Assembly: GCF_003007715.1 (NCBI RefSeq)
Contig: NZ_PXNO01000021.1
Location: forward strand, 310,001-374,000
Source: Marinobacter shengliensis
GTDB lineage: Bacteria; Pseudomonadota; Gammaproteobacteria; Pseudomonadales; Oleiphilaceae
Reading direction: 5' to 3'
Length of the DNA stretch: 64,000 nt
Made by a program: the position numbers and the translations under genes
Notes under the pieces: model-generated
What the model was told of the DNA's origin: nothing
The model's input: only the letters and a program-made list of their open reading frames with translations
Database searches by the model: none
In this document: one piece after another, positions 8,383-16,413 of the stretch
How the letters are laid out: every line of letters starts with the position of its first letter
Position numbering within the stretch: position 1 is the stretch's first letter

Positions 8383-9086
8383 ATCTGCCTGCTCCTCAAT
8401 TCCCGCCACTGCTGACGGGCGAAGTAGTGCCCAGACATACCGACCCTTTTGACAAGGCGGTCAGCCGTGCCATCGCCGGGGTCGATTCTGGCACCATCTT
8501 CTACTCGCAAGGGGAGGATACCTTGCGTGCCGCGCTTGTGTTGGCACCGGAAACGCCACTGGAAGAGGCCATTCAGGCTGTCTACGTGGCCCAGATCGGC
8601 TTGGCTGAGAGCCTGGGTGCGCTGGCGCCGCCAGAGGTGCCGGTTCATTTCCAGTGGCCGGATCGTATCAAGGTGAATGGTGCCGTGTGCGGCGGTGTTC
8701 GCTTTGCCGCGGATGTGTCAGACCCGAAGGCGTACCCGAACTGGCTGGTGATCGGTATTCATGTGCCGTTCACCATGGCCGGCAACGAACCCGGTGACAA
8801 TCCGGACGAAACCTGCCTGTGTGAAGAAGGCTGTGTGGATATCACCCCCATGTCGCTGCTGGAAAGCTGGTCCAAGCACACATTGCTCTGGCTGACCTAC
8901 TTTCTGGATAGCGGATTCGAGCGCATACATACCGACTGGCGACCACGTTGCGACACCCTTGGCATGCAGATTGACTACCCGAGGCCGGGACTCTTCGTTG
9001 GCCTGGATGACAAAGGCCGGATGTTGTTACGGGAAGATGTGATGACAGAAACCGTAAGCCTGATTGAATTCGCGGAGCACCTATGA
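8379..9086 (+). CDS. Biotin/lipoate ligase-like protein with DUF4444 C-terminus
   Basis: This 235-residue protein belongs to the biotin/lipoate A/B ligase-like family with a C-terminal DUF4444 (about residues 175-235, WRPRCDTLGMQIDY region). A BirA-like core is visible: TLRAALVLAPE near residue 48 and QWPDRIKVNGAVCGG near residues 92-106, equivalent to the KWPNDL...KLAGIL segment of BirA. The lysine that contacts the biotinyl-adenylate in BirA aligns with a non-lysine here, so classical ligase chemistry is doubtful. No lipoyl or biotinyl acceptor domain is encoded nearby. It overlaps both neighbours by 4 bp. An FDH-linked cofactor-binding or maturation role is inference. Confidence 0.75.
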   Translation: MNLPAPQFPPLLTGEVVPRHTDPFDKAVSRAIAGVDSGTIFYSQGEDTLRAALVLAPETPLEEAIQAVYVAQIGLAESLGALAPPEVPVHFQWPDRIKVNGAVCGGVRFAADVSDPKAYPNWLVIGIHVPFTMAGNEPGDNPDETCLCEEGCVDITPMSLLESWSKHTLLWLTYFLDSGFERIHTDWRPRCDTLGMQIDYPRPGLFVGLDDKGRMLLREDVMTETVSLIEFAEHL

Positions 9087-9559
9087 AACTGGCCCGAAGC
9101 CTGCGACTGGATGTGTCTGATGACAATGTGTTCGAGAATCCGGCGCCGAGCGGCGAATGGGCTATTTCGGGCGGATTCGAGTTCTCCAACTGGACCGACG
9201 CGGAGCTGAAGGGCAAAGCCCGGCAGGCCTTCAGTAATGGTTGGTACAGCATCGAATCCGGCGGTCGAGCCAGTTTCGTGGGTGTGTGTGACATTACCGA
9301 AACCGAACTGGAGGGGTTGCGCCGGACCCTGGCGCAAACCTTTGTCGAGCAATACGGGGCGCCAGACATAGAGGCGGCCTACCCCGTGGCTTGCGAAGAA
9401 ATCGACCAGATGCGCAGCATGTGTGAGGACTTCGAGGACAATACCCTGCTGATGGTCAGCCGAACCCTGACCGAACTGGGGGTTGAGGAAACCTACCGTT
9501 CCCGGGCCCCGCAGGATGCCTCACTGGAAGCCTTCGCCGTGCACGGCAGCGTTGAGTGA
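9083..9559 (+). CDS. DUF6505 family protein
   Basis: This 158-residue soluble protein appears to be DUF6505, a family that travels with the DUF4444 ligase-like gene. It has no signal peptide, membrane helix or obvious metal motif, apart from isolated Cys residues near 72, 111 and 121. Its ATG overlaps the DUF4444 stop by 4 bp and its own TGA abuts the convergent moeA stop with no spacer, so the pair is translationally coupled and closes the plus-strand FDH accessory operon. Function unknown. The tight coupling suggests the two products act together. Confidence 0.72.
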   Translation: MKLARSLRLDVSDDNVFENPAPSGEWAISGGFEFSNWTDAELKGKARQAFSNGWYSIESGGRASFVGVCDITETELEGLRRTLAQTFVEQYGAPDIEAAYPVACEEIDQMRSMCEDFEDNTLLMVSRTLTELGVEETYRSRAPQDASLEAFAVHGSVE

Positions 9560-10837
9560 TTACAGCCCGAAGCTGCCATAAGGTATAAAGCGAACGGGCG
9601 TTCCCGGCTCGATCTCCTGGGCGCTCTCGTCCAGCTCCACCAGACCTTCAGACCAGGCCAGGCCGGTCACCCGCCCGGAGCCTTCGGAACCAAACACTTC
9701 AACCTGCCCGTCCCGCACCCGTGCCCGCAACATCTCACTGCGCCCCGGTTTTTTGTTCTTGGAAAAGTTGGCGGGAATCAGGTAACTCGTTGGTTCAAAC
9801 CACTCACCCCCGGCCAGCAGTGCCATGGCCGGAACCCCAAAGCGCAATGCGCAGACCCAGGCCGCCACCGGGTTGCCCGGCAGACCCACCACGGGCGTGC
9901 CCTTGAACATGGCCAGCGCCAGGGGGCGGCCCGGTTTGATGGCAATGCGCCAGTTGCTGATGTCACCGTGGGCTTTCAGGGTTTTCGAGACATGGTCTTC
10001 ATCCCCGGCGGAAACGCCGCCGCTGGTGAGGATCAAGTCGCATTGGTCCGCACCGCGCTCCAGTGCTGCTTTAACGTCCTCAGCCCGGTCCAGCGCATGG
10101 CCCAGGTCGACCAGTTCATAGCCCAGTTGCGTCACCATGGCGCTGAGCATCGGGCGGTTGGCGTCGTAAATCTGCCAGTCGGTCACCGGGGCACCGACGG
10201 GCTTTACTTCGTCTCCTGTCGACAACACGCCAACACGCAGCCGCTGGTAAACATCCACCGATTCGATGCCGACACTGGCGAGTACCGAAATCTGGGTAGG
10301 TGTCAGCCGGGTACCGGCGGTCAGAATGCAATCCTGTACCTGGATATCCTCGCCGGCTTTGCGCCGGTTGGCACCCGCCTTTAACGTGCCGTTCAGGTGC
10401 AGCTGGCCATCGATGACCTCGCAGTCTTCTTCCAGCACTACGGTGTCTGTGCCTGCCGGCATCACTGCGCCGGTGAGTATGCGGATGGCGTATCCCTCGG
10501 GAACCTGCCCGGTGTAAGGTTCACCGGCAGCACTGCGGCCATCGGCCAGTGGCAGCACACAAGGAACCTCGGTTAGAGGGCCGGCAAGGGCATACCCATC
10601 GACGGCGGAATTGCTGCTTGGCGGGTGGGCTCTGGGTGCATGGACATCTTTAGCCAGTATTCGGCCGTTGAGCTGAGACAGCGGGACGTCTTGCTCCACC
10701 CCCACCACCGGGTGCAGGCGGGAACGCAGCCGCGCCAGCGCTTCGTCCACCGGTGTCCAGTTCACCCCGGGAGGCAGGGCAAAGCAGTCGTTACGGAGCG
10801 GTTTCGTGGGGCTCCCGTTATTGGCGGCGTTGCTCAT
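9560..10837 (-). CDS. moeA: Molybdopterin molybdotransferase MoeA (copy 1)
   Basis: This 425-residue MoeA inserts molybdate (or tungstate) into adenylylated molybdopterin. Visible family signatures include NSAVDGYAL (residues 74-82), ILTGAVMPAG near 139, STGDEV near 210, TSGGVSAGDEDHV near 270-282 and GLPGNPVA near 318. It is the last gene of tupB-tupC-tupA-fdhD-mobA-mobB-moeA and overlaps mobB by 4 bp (ATGA). A second moeA copy lies at 54801-56015 in a moa operon. This one, embedded in the FDH/tungstate island, may be specialised for the FDH cofactor or for W, by inference. Confidence 0.95.
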   Translation of the reverse strand: MSNAANNGSPTKPLRNDCFALPPGVNWTPVDEALARLRSRLHPVVGVEQDVPLSQLNGRILAKDVHAPRAHPPSSNSAVDGYALAGPLTEVPCVLPLADGRSAAGEPYTGQVPEGYAIRILTGAVMPAGTDTVVLEEDCEVIDGQLHLNGTLKAGANRRKAGEDIQVQDCILTAGTRLTPTQISVLASVGIESVDVYQRLRVGVLSTGDEVKPVGAPVTDWQIYDANRPMLSAMVTQLGYELVDLGHALDRAEDVKAALERGADQCDLILTSGGVSAGDEDHVSKTLKAHGDISNWRIAIKPGRPLALAMFKGTPVVGLPGNPVAAWVCALRFGVPAMALLAGGEWFEPTSYLIPANFSKNKKPGRSEMLRARVRDGQVEVFGSEGSGRVTGLAWSEGLVELDESAQEIEPGTPVRFIPYGSFGL

Positions 10838-11325
10838 GGTTGTTCACGCTTCAGAATAAAGTCAGTGATGCCGGTGACATCGTTGATGTCGAAGACCGGG
10901 CCCGGGAAATCCGCGGCATAGTCTGCCGCCACCGCCACAATGCTTGGGTCCTGCGGGTACAGGGGGGCGTGGGAGCTGTCCTGCCGGTGAACTTCAATTT
11001 TGGGATGGGCGTTGGTTTTGAATCCCTCAACCACGACCCAGTCGCAGGGGCCCAGCCTGGCCAGCAACTCATCCAGGGTTGGCTCCCGGGCGCCCCGGAG
11101 TTCATGCATGATCGCAAAGCGTTGGCCGCCCGCGAGGATGACTTCCTGAGCGCCAGCCTCCCGGTGCTTGTAGCTGTCGGTTCCGGGTTGGTCTATGTCC
11201 ACCAGGTGATGGGCGTGTTTGATGGCGTTAACGGTCAAACCTCTGCTGGACAACTCGTGAATCACGGCGCTGGCCAGGGTGGTCTTGCCCGAATTCTTCC
11301 AGCCTACGATACCTATCACGTTCAC
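10834..11325 (-). CDS. mobB: Molybdopterin-guanine dinucleotide biosynthesis protein MobB
   Basis: This 163-residue GTP-binding MobB has Walker A GWKNSGKTT near residues 8-16 and the HHLVDIDQPGTDS and VVVEGFK motifs of the family. It assists MobA in building the guanine dinucleotide form of the cofactor. The most likely start is GTG at 11325, which overlaps the mobA stop as GTGA. A longer TTG reading to 11346 is less likely. Its stop overlaps the moeA start by 4 bp, so the gene is coupled on both sides. Confidence 0.93.
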   Translation of the reverse strand: MNVIGIVGWKNSGKTTLASAVIHELSSRGLTVNAIKHAHHLVDIDQPGTDSYKHREAGAQEVILAGGQRFAIMHELRGAREPTLDELLARLGPCDWVVVEGFKTNAHPKIEVHRQDSSHAPLYPQDPSIVAVAADYAADFPGPVFDINDVTGITDFILKREQP

Positions 11326-11909
11326 GTCAGATGCTGCTCCGCCCAAGCCAGGTCTTCCGGTGTATTGATGTTGAAGAAGTCGGCCTCCTCGAACATCACC
11401 AGGGTTTCACCCTTGGCCAGCGTCCATTGGCGAATCTTGCGCACGCCGTCGTTCAGGGCGGCTCTCAGGTCATGCCGCAGCGCGACTTGCCAGCGGCCAA
11501 AGGTGGGCTGGGGAATCCGCCCCCGCTCTGGGTCCGGGGTGGCTGCCAGCACCACCGGGGCGCCAGATGCGGACAGGCGCTCTACCATGTTCAGGGGGAA
11601 CGATGGGGTATCCGCCGCAACGCTGATCAGCCACTCATGGCCCTGTTCCGCCGCCCAGTCCATGCCCGCCAGAATGCCGGCCAGGGGGCCGGCATAGTCC
11701 GGTATGGAGTCGGCAACCACCGGTAACCCCAGATCATCGAACCGGGAAAGGTCGCCATTGGCATTCAGTACCACGGCGTCTACCTGCGGTGTTATCCGCT
11801 CGATAACCCGATGAATCAGGGAATGACTCCCCAGCATCAACCGGCCTTTATCGCCACCACCCATACGGTTGGCCTGGCCCCCGGCCAGAATCACGGCGCA
11901 CTCAGTCAT
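11322..11909 (-). CDS. mobA: Molybdenum cofactor guanylyltransferase MobA
   Basis: This 195-residue nucleotidyltransferase joins GMP to molybdopterin to give the guanine dinucleotide cofactor used by DMSO-reductase-family enzymes such as FdhA. The signature LAGGQANRMGGGDKG starts at residue 8, and DTPSF near residue 96 supplies the metal-binding Asp. The ATG at 11909 lies inside the end of fdhD (8-bp overlap). Longer upstream readings only run into fdhD. Confidence 0.94.
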   Translation of the reverse strand: MTECAVILAGGQANRMGGGDKGRLMLGSHSLIHRVIERITPQVDAVVLNANGDLSRFDDLGLPVVADSIPDYAGPLAGILAGMDWAAEQGHEWLISVAADTPSFPLNMVERLSASGAPVVLAATPDPERGRIPQPTFGRWQVALRHDLRAALNDGVRKIRQWTLAKGETLVMFEEADFFNINTPEDLAWAEQHLT

Positions 11910-12822
11910 GCTCAGCCCCTTTACGACGCATTTTCTTGTCCTCATCCGGAACCTGAGACAGGTCCTGATCAAACACCAGGCGGTGCTGGCCACTGAGGCA
12001 GGTGAATTTCTTGCCCCGCATCCGACCGATCAGGGTTAGCCCCACTTGCCGGGCAATATCCACGCCCCAGGCGGTGAAACCGGACCGGCTGATCAGGGTC
12101 GGGATGCCCATCAGGGACGTTTTGATCACCATTTCGGAGGTTAAACGGCCGGTGGTGTAGAGCACCTTATCGTCCGCGGGCACTTTGTTCTGATGCATCC
12201 AGCCAGCGATCTTGTCGACCGCGTTATGGCGTCCGACATCTTCCATGTACGCCAGAATCCTGCGGCCCTGGCACAGCGCGGTGCCATGGATGGCGCCGGT
12301 TTCCATATACAGGCTGGGGGTATGGTTGATCTGGTAGGACAGGTCGTAAAAGGTACTGGTGTGTACCGGGGTGTCTGGCAGTGAAAGCCCGTCCAGCCCT
12401 GCCATCATGTCACCAAACACCGTACCCACGGCGCAGCCGGAGGTTCGGGTTTTCTTTTCCAGTTTGTCCTCAACATCCGTGATGCCGGCCGTGCGTACCA
12501 CGGCCACTTCCAGCTCCTCGTCGAAATCAATCCCGGTAACCTGATCGGTCTCTTTCAGCATGCCCTGATTCAACAGGAAACCGAGGGCCAGGTATTCCGG
12601 GTGATCGCCAATGGTCATGGCGGTGACGATTTCCTGGCTGTTCAGGTAAATGGTCAGGGGGCGCTCTTCGATAACACTGATGGACTTGGGTTGGCCGGTT
12701 TCATCAACGCCTTCGACTGCCCGGGACAATCTGGGATCTTTAGGATCGGGAAGTATGGAATCAATCGTCATTGTTATTCTGGCTCTTTCAGGGATTCCGC
12801 ATACCGCATTATTTACGGACAT
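11902..12822 (-). CDS. fdhD: Formate dehydrogenase sulfur carrier FdhD
   Basis: This 306-residue FdhD transfers sulfur from the IscS cysteine desulfurase to the molybdenum cofactor before insertion in FDH. Family motifs visible are EERPLTIYLN (52-61), GDHPEYLALGFLL (72-84), EDVGRHNAVDK and GRLTSEMV. The usual CxxC of FdhD is reduced to C130-A-V-G133, so only the first Cys is kept. It follows tupA by 14 bp and overlaps mobA by 8 bp. The start is uncertain between 12822 and an internal ATG at 12771; neither has a strong ribosome site. Confidence 0.93.
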   Translation of the reverse strand: MSVNNAVCGIPERARITMTIDSILPDPKDPRLSRAVEGVDETGQPKSISVIEERPLTIYLNSQEIVTAMTIGDHPEYLALGFLLNQGMLKETDQVTGIDFDEELEVAVVRTAGITDVEDKLEKKTRTSGCAVGTVFGDMMAGLDGLSLPDTPVHTSTFYDLSYQINHTPSLYMETGAIHGTALCQGRRILAYMEDVGRHNAVDKIAGWMHQNKVPADDKVLYTTGRLTSEMVIKTSLMGIPTLISRSGFTAWGVDIARQVGLTLIGRMRGKKFTCLSGQHRLVFDQDLSQVPDEDKKMRRKGAEHD

Positions 12823-12836
12823 AGCCAGAGATTAGC

Positions 12837-13643
12837 CTATTTGGCATTCGGGAAAAACAGCTGTTGTCCATTCACTTTAAAGTCAGCAATCGCTTGCTGG
12901 CCCTCTTCGGAAATCAGCCAGTTGTGCCACTGTCGGGCGAGATTGTGTTTAAGGTGCGGATGCTTCTGTTCCGAGAGCAACAAGCTGCCGTACTGGTTGA
13001 ATAACACGTCGTCGCCTTCAAACAGCAGGGTCAGGTTCTGGCGGTTGCCGAACGCTACCCAGGTGGCGCGATCCGACAACACGTAGGCGTCCATGGCCGC
13101 GGCGGTGTTGAGCGTTGGCCCCATGCCGCTGCCAAGCTCCCGGTACCAGTCGCCATCGGGCTCAACGCCGGCGTTTTCCCAAAGGCGCAACTCGGCGCGG
13201 TTGGTGCCGCTGTCATCACCCCGTGATGTGAACGGGGCCCGGGCACTGGCGATGGCTGCGAAGGCCTCGGCGGCGGTTCTGGCGTTGCGGGCATTGGCGG
13301 GGTCGCTTGCTGGACCAATCAGCACGAAGTCGTTGAACATGACATCCGCTCGCCCGGTGGCGTGGCCATTCTCAATAAATCGCTGTTCGCCGGTGGTGTC
13401 GTGCACCAGCAGACTGTCGGCGTCGCCTCGGCGGGCAAGCTCAAAGGCCTGGCCGGTGCCAACGGCTACAACCCGCACATCGATGCCGGTGGCGTTTCGG
13501 AATGTTGGCAGGATAGTGTCAAAAAGCCCCGAGCTTTCCGTTGAGGTGGTAGACGCGAGAATGATGTATTCCCCGGCGTGCGCAGTGGGCAGCATGCCCA
13601 CCGCCAGCACACTTGCAAACAGCAGGTTCAGGGCCTTTTTCAT
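12837..13643 (-). CDS. tupA: Tungstate ABC transporter substrate-binding protein TupA
   Basis: This 268-residue periplasmic binding protein has a Sec signal (MKKALNLLFASVLAVGML to about residue 23) and the TupA motif ASTTSTESSGL just after it, which in the family coordinates the oxyanion. TupA binds tungstate with very high selectivity over molybdate, but close relatives for molybdate exist, so the metal is inferred. The ATG at 13643 is chosen because the hydrophobic leader begins there; the longer reading to 13664 adds only a short polar stub. It lies 68 bp after tupC and 14 bp before fdhD. Confidence 0.88.
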   Translation of the reverse strand: MKKALNLLFASVLAVGMLPTAHAGEYIILASTTSTESSGLFDTILPTFRNATGIDVRVVAVGTGQAFELARRGDADSLLVHDTTGEQRFIENGHATGRADVMFNDFVLIGPASDPANARNARTAAEAFAAIASARAPFTSRGDDSGTNRAELRLWENAGVEPDGDWYRELGSGMGPTLNTAAAMDAYVLSDRATWVAFGNRQNLTLLFEGDDVLFNQYGSLLLSEQKHPHLKHNLARQWHNWLISEEGQQAIADFKVNGQQLFFPNAK

Positions 13644-13711
13644 CTTGTTGTTCCTTGCGTGCACTGGGAGCGTCTTTCAGATCACTTCCTATCCGAATCC
13701 TGATAACGGAG

Positions 13712-14455
13712 CTATTCCACCAGTTCTCCGCTAACAAATGCCTGTGCCTCGCGAGACACGGGTTTGCTGAAGAAGGCGTCAGCAGCAGTGTGTTCGCGCA
13801 CTTTGCCTCCAGACAGGAACAGAACGTCTCCGGCCAGCCGCCGGGCCTGGTGCAGGTCGTGGGTGGTCATCACAATGCGTGTACCTCGCTGGTGAAAATC
13901 CAGCACGGCGGCCTCAACGGCCTTGATCGCGGCCGGGTCAAGCGCCGAGGTGGGTTCGTCAAGAAATAACACCTGTGGTGAAAGCACCCAGGCCCGCGCC
14001 AACGCAAGGCGCTGTTGCTGGCCACCCGACAGCACCCGCGCGGGTTTGTGGGCACTGGCAGCCAGGCCGAAGCGCTCGAGGGCATCCAGTGCCAGTTTCG
14101 CCCGTGCCCGGCGGGGGACGCTGTTGACCGCCAGCGCGTGCCTCAGATTAGCCACCGCCGAGCGGCGCAGAAGCACCGGTTGCTGGAATACCATGGCCTG
14201 GCGGGGAGTGCCCTCATCCGACCAGATAATCCGGCCCTGGGTTGGCGATAGCAGCCCGTGGGCCAGTCGCAGCAGGAGGCTTTTGCCGGCGCCGTTGGGG
14301 CCCATCACCAGGGTAGGGCCGGGGCCGTCGAGAGTGAAGGAACAGGGGCCCAGCAATGTCTTTTCCTCGTGATGGAAGGCGACACCCTGAAAGGACAGGG
14401 CCGGTGGTGGAAGCAGGATGGATTTGTAAAAGTAGGGGGCGTTCAGTGAGGTCAT
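13712..14455 (-). CDS. tupC: Tungstate ABC transporter ATP-binding protein TupC
   Basis: This 247-residue ABC ATPase has Walker A GPNGAGKS near residue 52, Q-loop VFQQPVLL near 89, signature LSGGQQQRLALARA near 142 and Walker [13 protein letters not shown] near 161. It powers oxyanion import with TupB and TupA. Its ATG overlaps the tupB stop by 4 bp. Specificity comes from the operon, not from this sequence. Confidence 0.9.
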   Translation of the reverse strand: MTSLNAPYFYKSILLPPPALSFQGVAFHHEEKTLLGPCSFTLDGPGPTLVMGPNGAGKSLLLRLAHGLLSPTQGRIIWSDEGTPRQAMVFQQPVLLRRSAVANLRHALAVNSVPRRARAKLALDALERFGLAASAHKPARVLSGGQQQRLALARAWVLSPQVLFLDEPTSALDPAAIKAVEAAVLDFHQRGTRIVMTTHDLHQARRLAGDVLFLSGGKVREHTAADAFFSKPVSREAQAFVSGELVE

Positions 14456-15150
14456 CCTGTCCGCCTCCTGCTCAGTTCACCCACAAGATAGGCGCCGGCG
14501 TTGATCAGCATGACCAGCGTCAAAAGCACAATGCCGAGCCCGAGCGCCAGGGGCAGATTGCCTTTGCCAGTTTCCAGCACGATGGCGGTGGTCATGACCC
14601 GGGTGACCCCATCAATATTGCCGCCAACCATCATCACCGCACCCACTTCGGCACTGGCCCGGCCAAACCCGGCGAGCAGTACCGTCAACAGCGCAAAACG
14701 GGCATCCCAAAGCAGGGTGGGCATCATGCGTGCCCGAGACATCCCGAGAGACACGAACTGTTCCCGGTACTCGCCCAGCATCTCTTCCACTTTCTGGCGT
14801 GAGAGCGCCGCCAGTATGGGCAGCACCAGCACCACCTGGGCGATCACCATGGCGCCGGGAGTAAACAGAAGTCCCCACTCACCGAGGGGCCCGGCGCGGG
14901 AGAGCAGCAAATACACCATCAGCCCGGCCACCACCGGTGGCAGCCCCATTAATGCATTGAGCATCACGACCACGGCGCCGCGCCCCGGGAAGCGCCACAG
15001 CGCCACTGCAGCGCCAAGCGGAAACCCCAGCACCGCTGCAATCAGCACGGCCAGAAGCGACACCTGTAGCGAGAGCGCGACGATCTGGATGAGCGAGGCG
15101 TCTAGGCTTAACAGCAACGACAACGCCACATAGAACGCATTATTTTCCAC
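14452..15150 (-). CDS. tupB: Tungstate ABC transporter permease TupB
   Basis: This 232-residue inner-membrane permease has about five to six hydrophobic segments and a cytoplasmic EYREQFVSLGMSRARMMP loop (the EAA-type loop that docks the ATPase) near residues 127-144. The start is a GTG at 15150 with an AAGGAG site about 7 bp upstream. It is the first gene of the long minus-strand operon running to moeA at 9560, and is divergent from the HTH/binding-domain regulator. Confidence 0.9.
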   Translation of the reverse strand: MENNAFYVALSLLLSLDASLIQIVALSLQVSLLAVLIAAVLGFPLGAAVALWRFPGRGAVVVMLNALMGLPPVVAGLMVYLLLSRAGPLGEWGLLFTPGAMVIAQVVLVLPILAALSRQKVEEMLGEYREQFVSLGMSRARMMPTLLWDARFALLTVLLAGFGRASAEVGAVMMVGGNIDGVTRVMTTAIVLETGKGNLPLALGLGIVLLTLVMLINAGAYLVGELSRRRTG

Positions 15151-15268
15151 TGCTGCGTCTCCTTATTATTTGAGCATCGTGGCGTTTTTAACTACGCTTT
15201 GCACAGCCTTCCGGAATTCATGCAGCCTGAAACAGTCCTGTGCTTTCCCCGCGCAGTTGGAGAGAATG

Positions 15269-16153
15269 ATGCCCCTTCCTGCTTATCTCACCACCGCTGA
15301 AGCCGCCGAGTATTTGCGGCTTAAAGAGCGCAAGGTTTACGACCTGGTCAGCCAGGGCGTGATTCCCTGTGTCCGGGTGACAGGCAAGCTTCTCTTCCCA
15401 CGCCAGCGGCTGGATCTTTGGTTGATGAACCACCTGGAGGGTGACGACGCCGTCAGCACGCCGATCCCGCCCGTCCTGGCGGGCAGCCAGGACCCGCTGC
15501 TGGAATGGGCGGTTAAGGAAAGTGGCGCGGAACTGGCGATGCTGTGCCAGGGTAGTGGCGATGGTGTGCAGAGGTTGGTTGACGGGCGTGCCATGCTCGC
15601 CGGTATGCATATCTGGCACGAAGACAGCCAGTGTTACAACGACCCGACCACCCTGGGCCTGAGCGGCATGCGCGACCTGGTGCTGATCCGCTGGGCAAAA
15701 CGTCAGCAGGGGCTTTTACTGGCCGCCGACAACCCCCACCACTTGGTACGGCTAGAGGACATCGCCCGCCCCGGCATCCGGGTTGCCCATCGCCAGCCCG
15801 ACGCCGGCGTCAGCCACCTGCTGCAGAGTTTACTCGCTCGCCACCGTATTGACGCGAAACAACTCAGATGGGCTGTTCACCCGTCACTCAGCGAGGACGA
15901 CCTAGCGCTGGCCATTCGCCAGGGCGAAGCGGATATTGGTCTGGGTATCGAAGCGGCAGCACGCCGCCAGGGCTTGGCGTTTATTCCTCTGCAGCAGGAG
16001 CATTTTGATCTCGCCATGCGCCGGCGTCACTACTTTGAGCCCGCCATGCAGCGCTTGCTGGCGTTCGCCCGATGCGAGCGTTTTGGTCAGCGGGCAGAGG
16101 CGTTGGGGGGGTATGACATCAGTGAGTTGGGGCGGGTGGTTTATAACGCGTGA
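15269..16153 (+). CDS. HTH regulator with periplasmic-binding-like sensor domain
   Basis: This 294-residue protein has an excisionase/MerR-like helix-turn-helix near residues 5-50 (LTTAEAAEYLRLKERKVYDL) followed by a PBP-like domain from about residue 75 to the end (PF12727 type, with GQGxADIGLGIEA-like features near 225). Such one-component regulators stand beside molybdate or tungstate transporters and are thought to sense the oxyanion directly. Two adjacent ATGs occur at 15266 and 15269; the GGAG site at 15259 spaces better to 15269. The 118-bp gap to tupB holds an imperfect inverted repeat (GCGT at 15182, ACGC at 15194) that could be its operator. It probably controls the tup-fdhD-mob-moe operon, by inference. 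Confidence 0.78.
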   Translation: MPLPAYLTTAEAAEYLRLKERKVYDLVSQGVIPCVRVTGKLLFPRQRLDLWLMNHLEGDDAVSTPIPPVLAGSQDPLLEWAVKESGAELAMLCQGSGDGVQRLVDGRAMLAGMHIWHEDSQCYNDPTTLGLSGMRDLVLIRWAKRQQGLLLAADNPHHLVRLEDIARPGIRVAHRQPDAGVSHLLQSLLARHRIDAKQLRWAVHPSLSEDDLALAIRQGEADIGLGIEAAARRQGLAFIPLQQEHFDLAMRRRHYFEPAMQRLLAFARCERFGQRAEALGGYDISELGRVVYNA

Positions 16154-16208
16154 GGGGGAGGGGCGAACGAAAGTTCTGCATCGGCCCTCGGGTGAACCAG
16201 AGTTCCAC

Positions 16209-16239
16209 AAAAAAAGCCCACGCGAGGTGGGCTTTTTTA
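16209..16239. terminator. Bidirectional intrinsic terminator
   Basis: A 6-bp GC stem (GCCCAC/GTGGGC) with a 5-nt loop is flanked by an A-run on the left and a T-run on the right, so it can stop transcription in both directions: the regulator gene on the plus strand and the tRNA on the minus strand. Confidence 0.85.
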
Positions 16240-16246
16240 TTGAATA

Positions 16247-16323
<77 letters not shown>

Positions 16324-16413
16324 ATTCGAAACTGCGGATTGCTCGTCAATTTCGAGTGCGCAATCTTACGTGCGCCGGGGGCGTCTGTCCAGCCCCTTGC
16401 GGTAACTCTGTTT

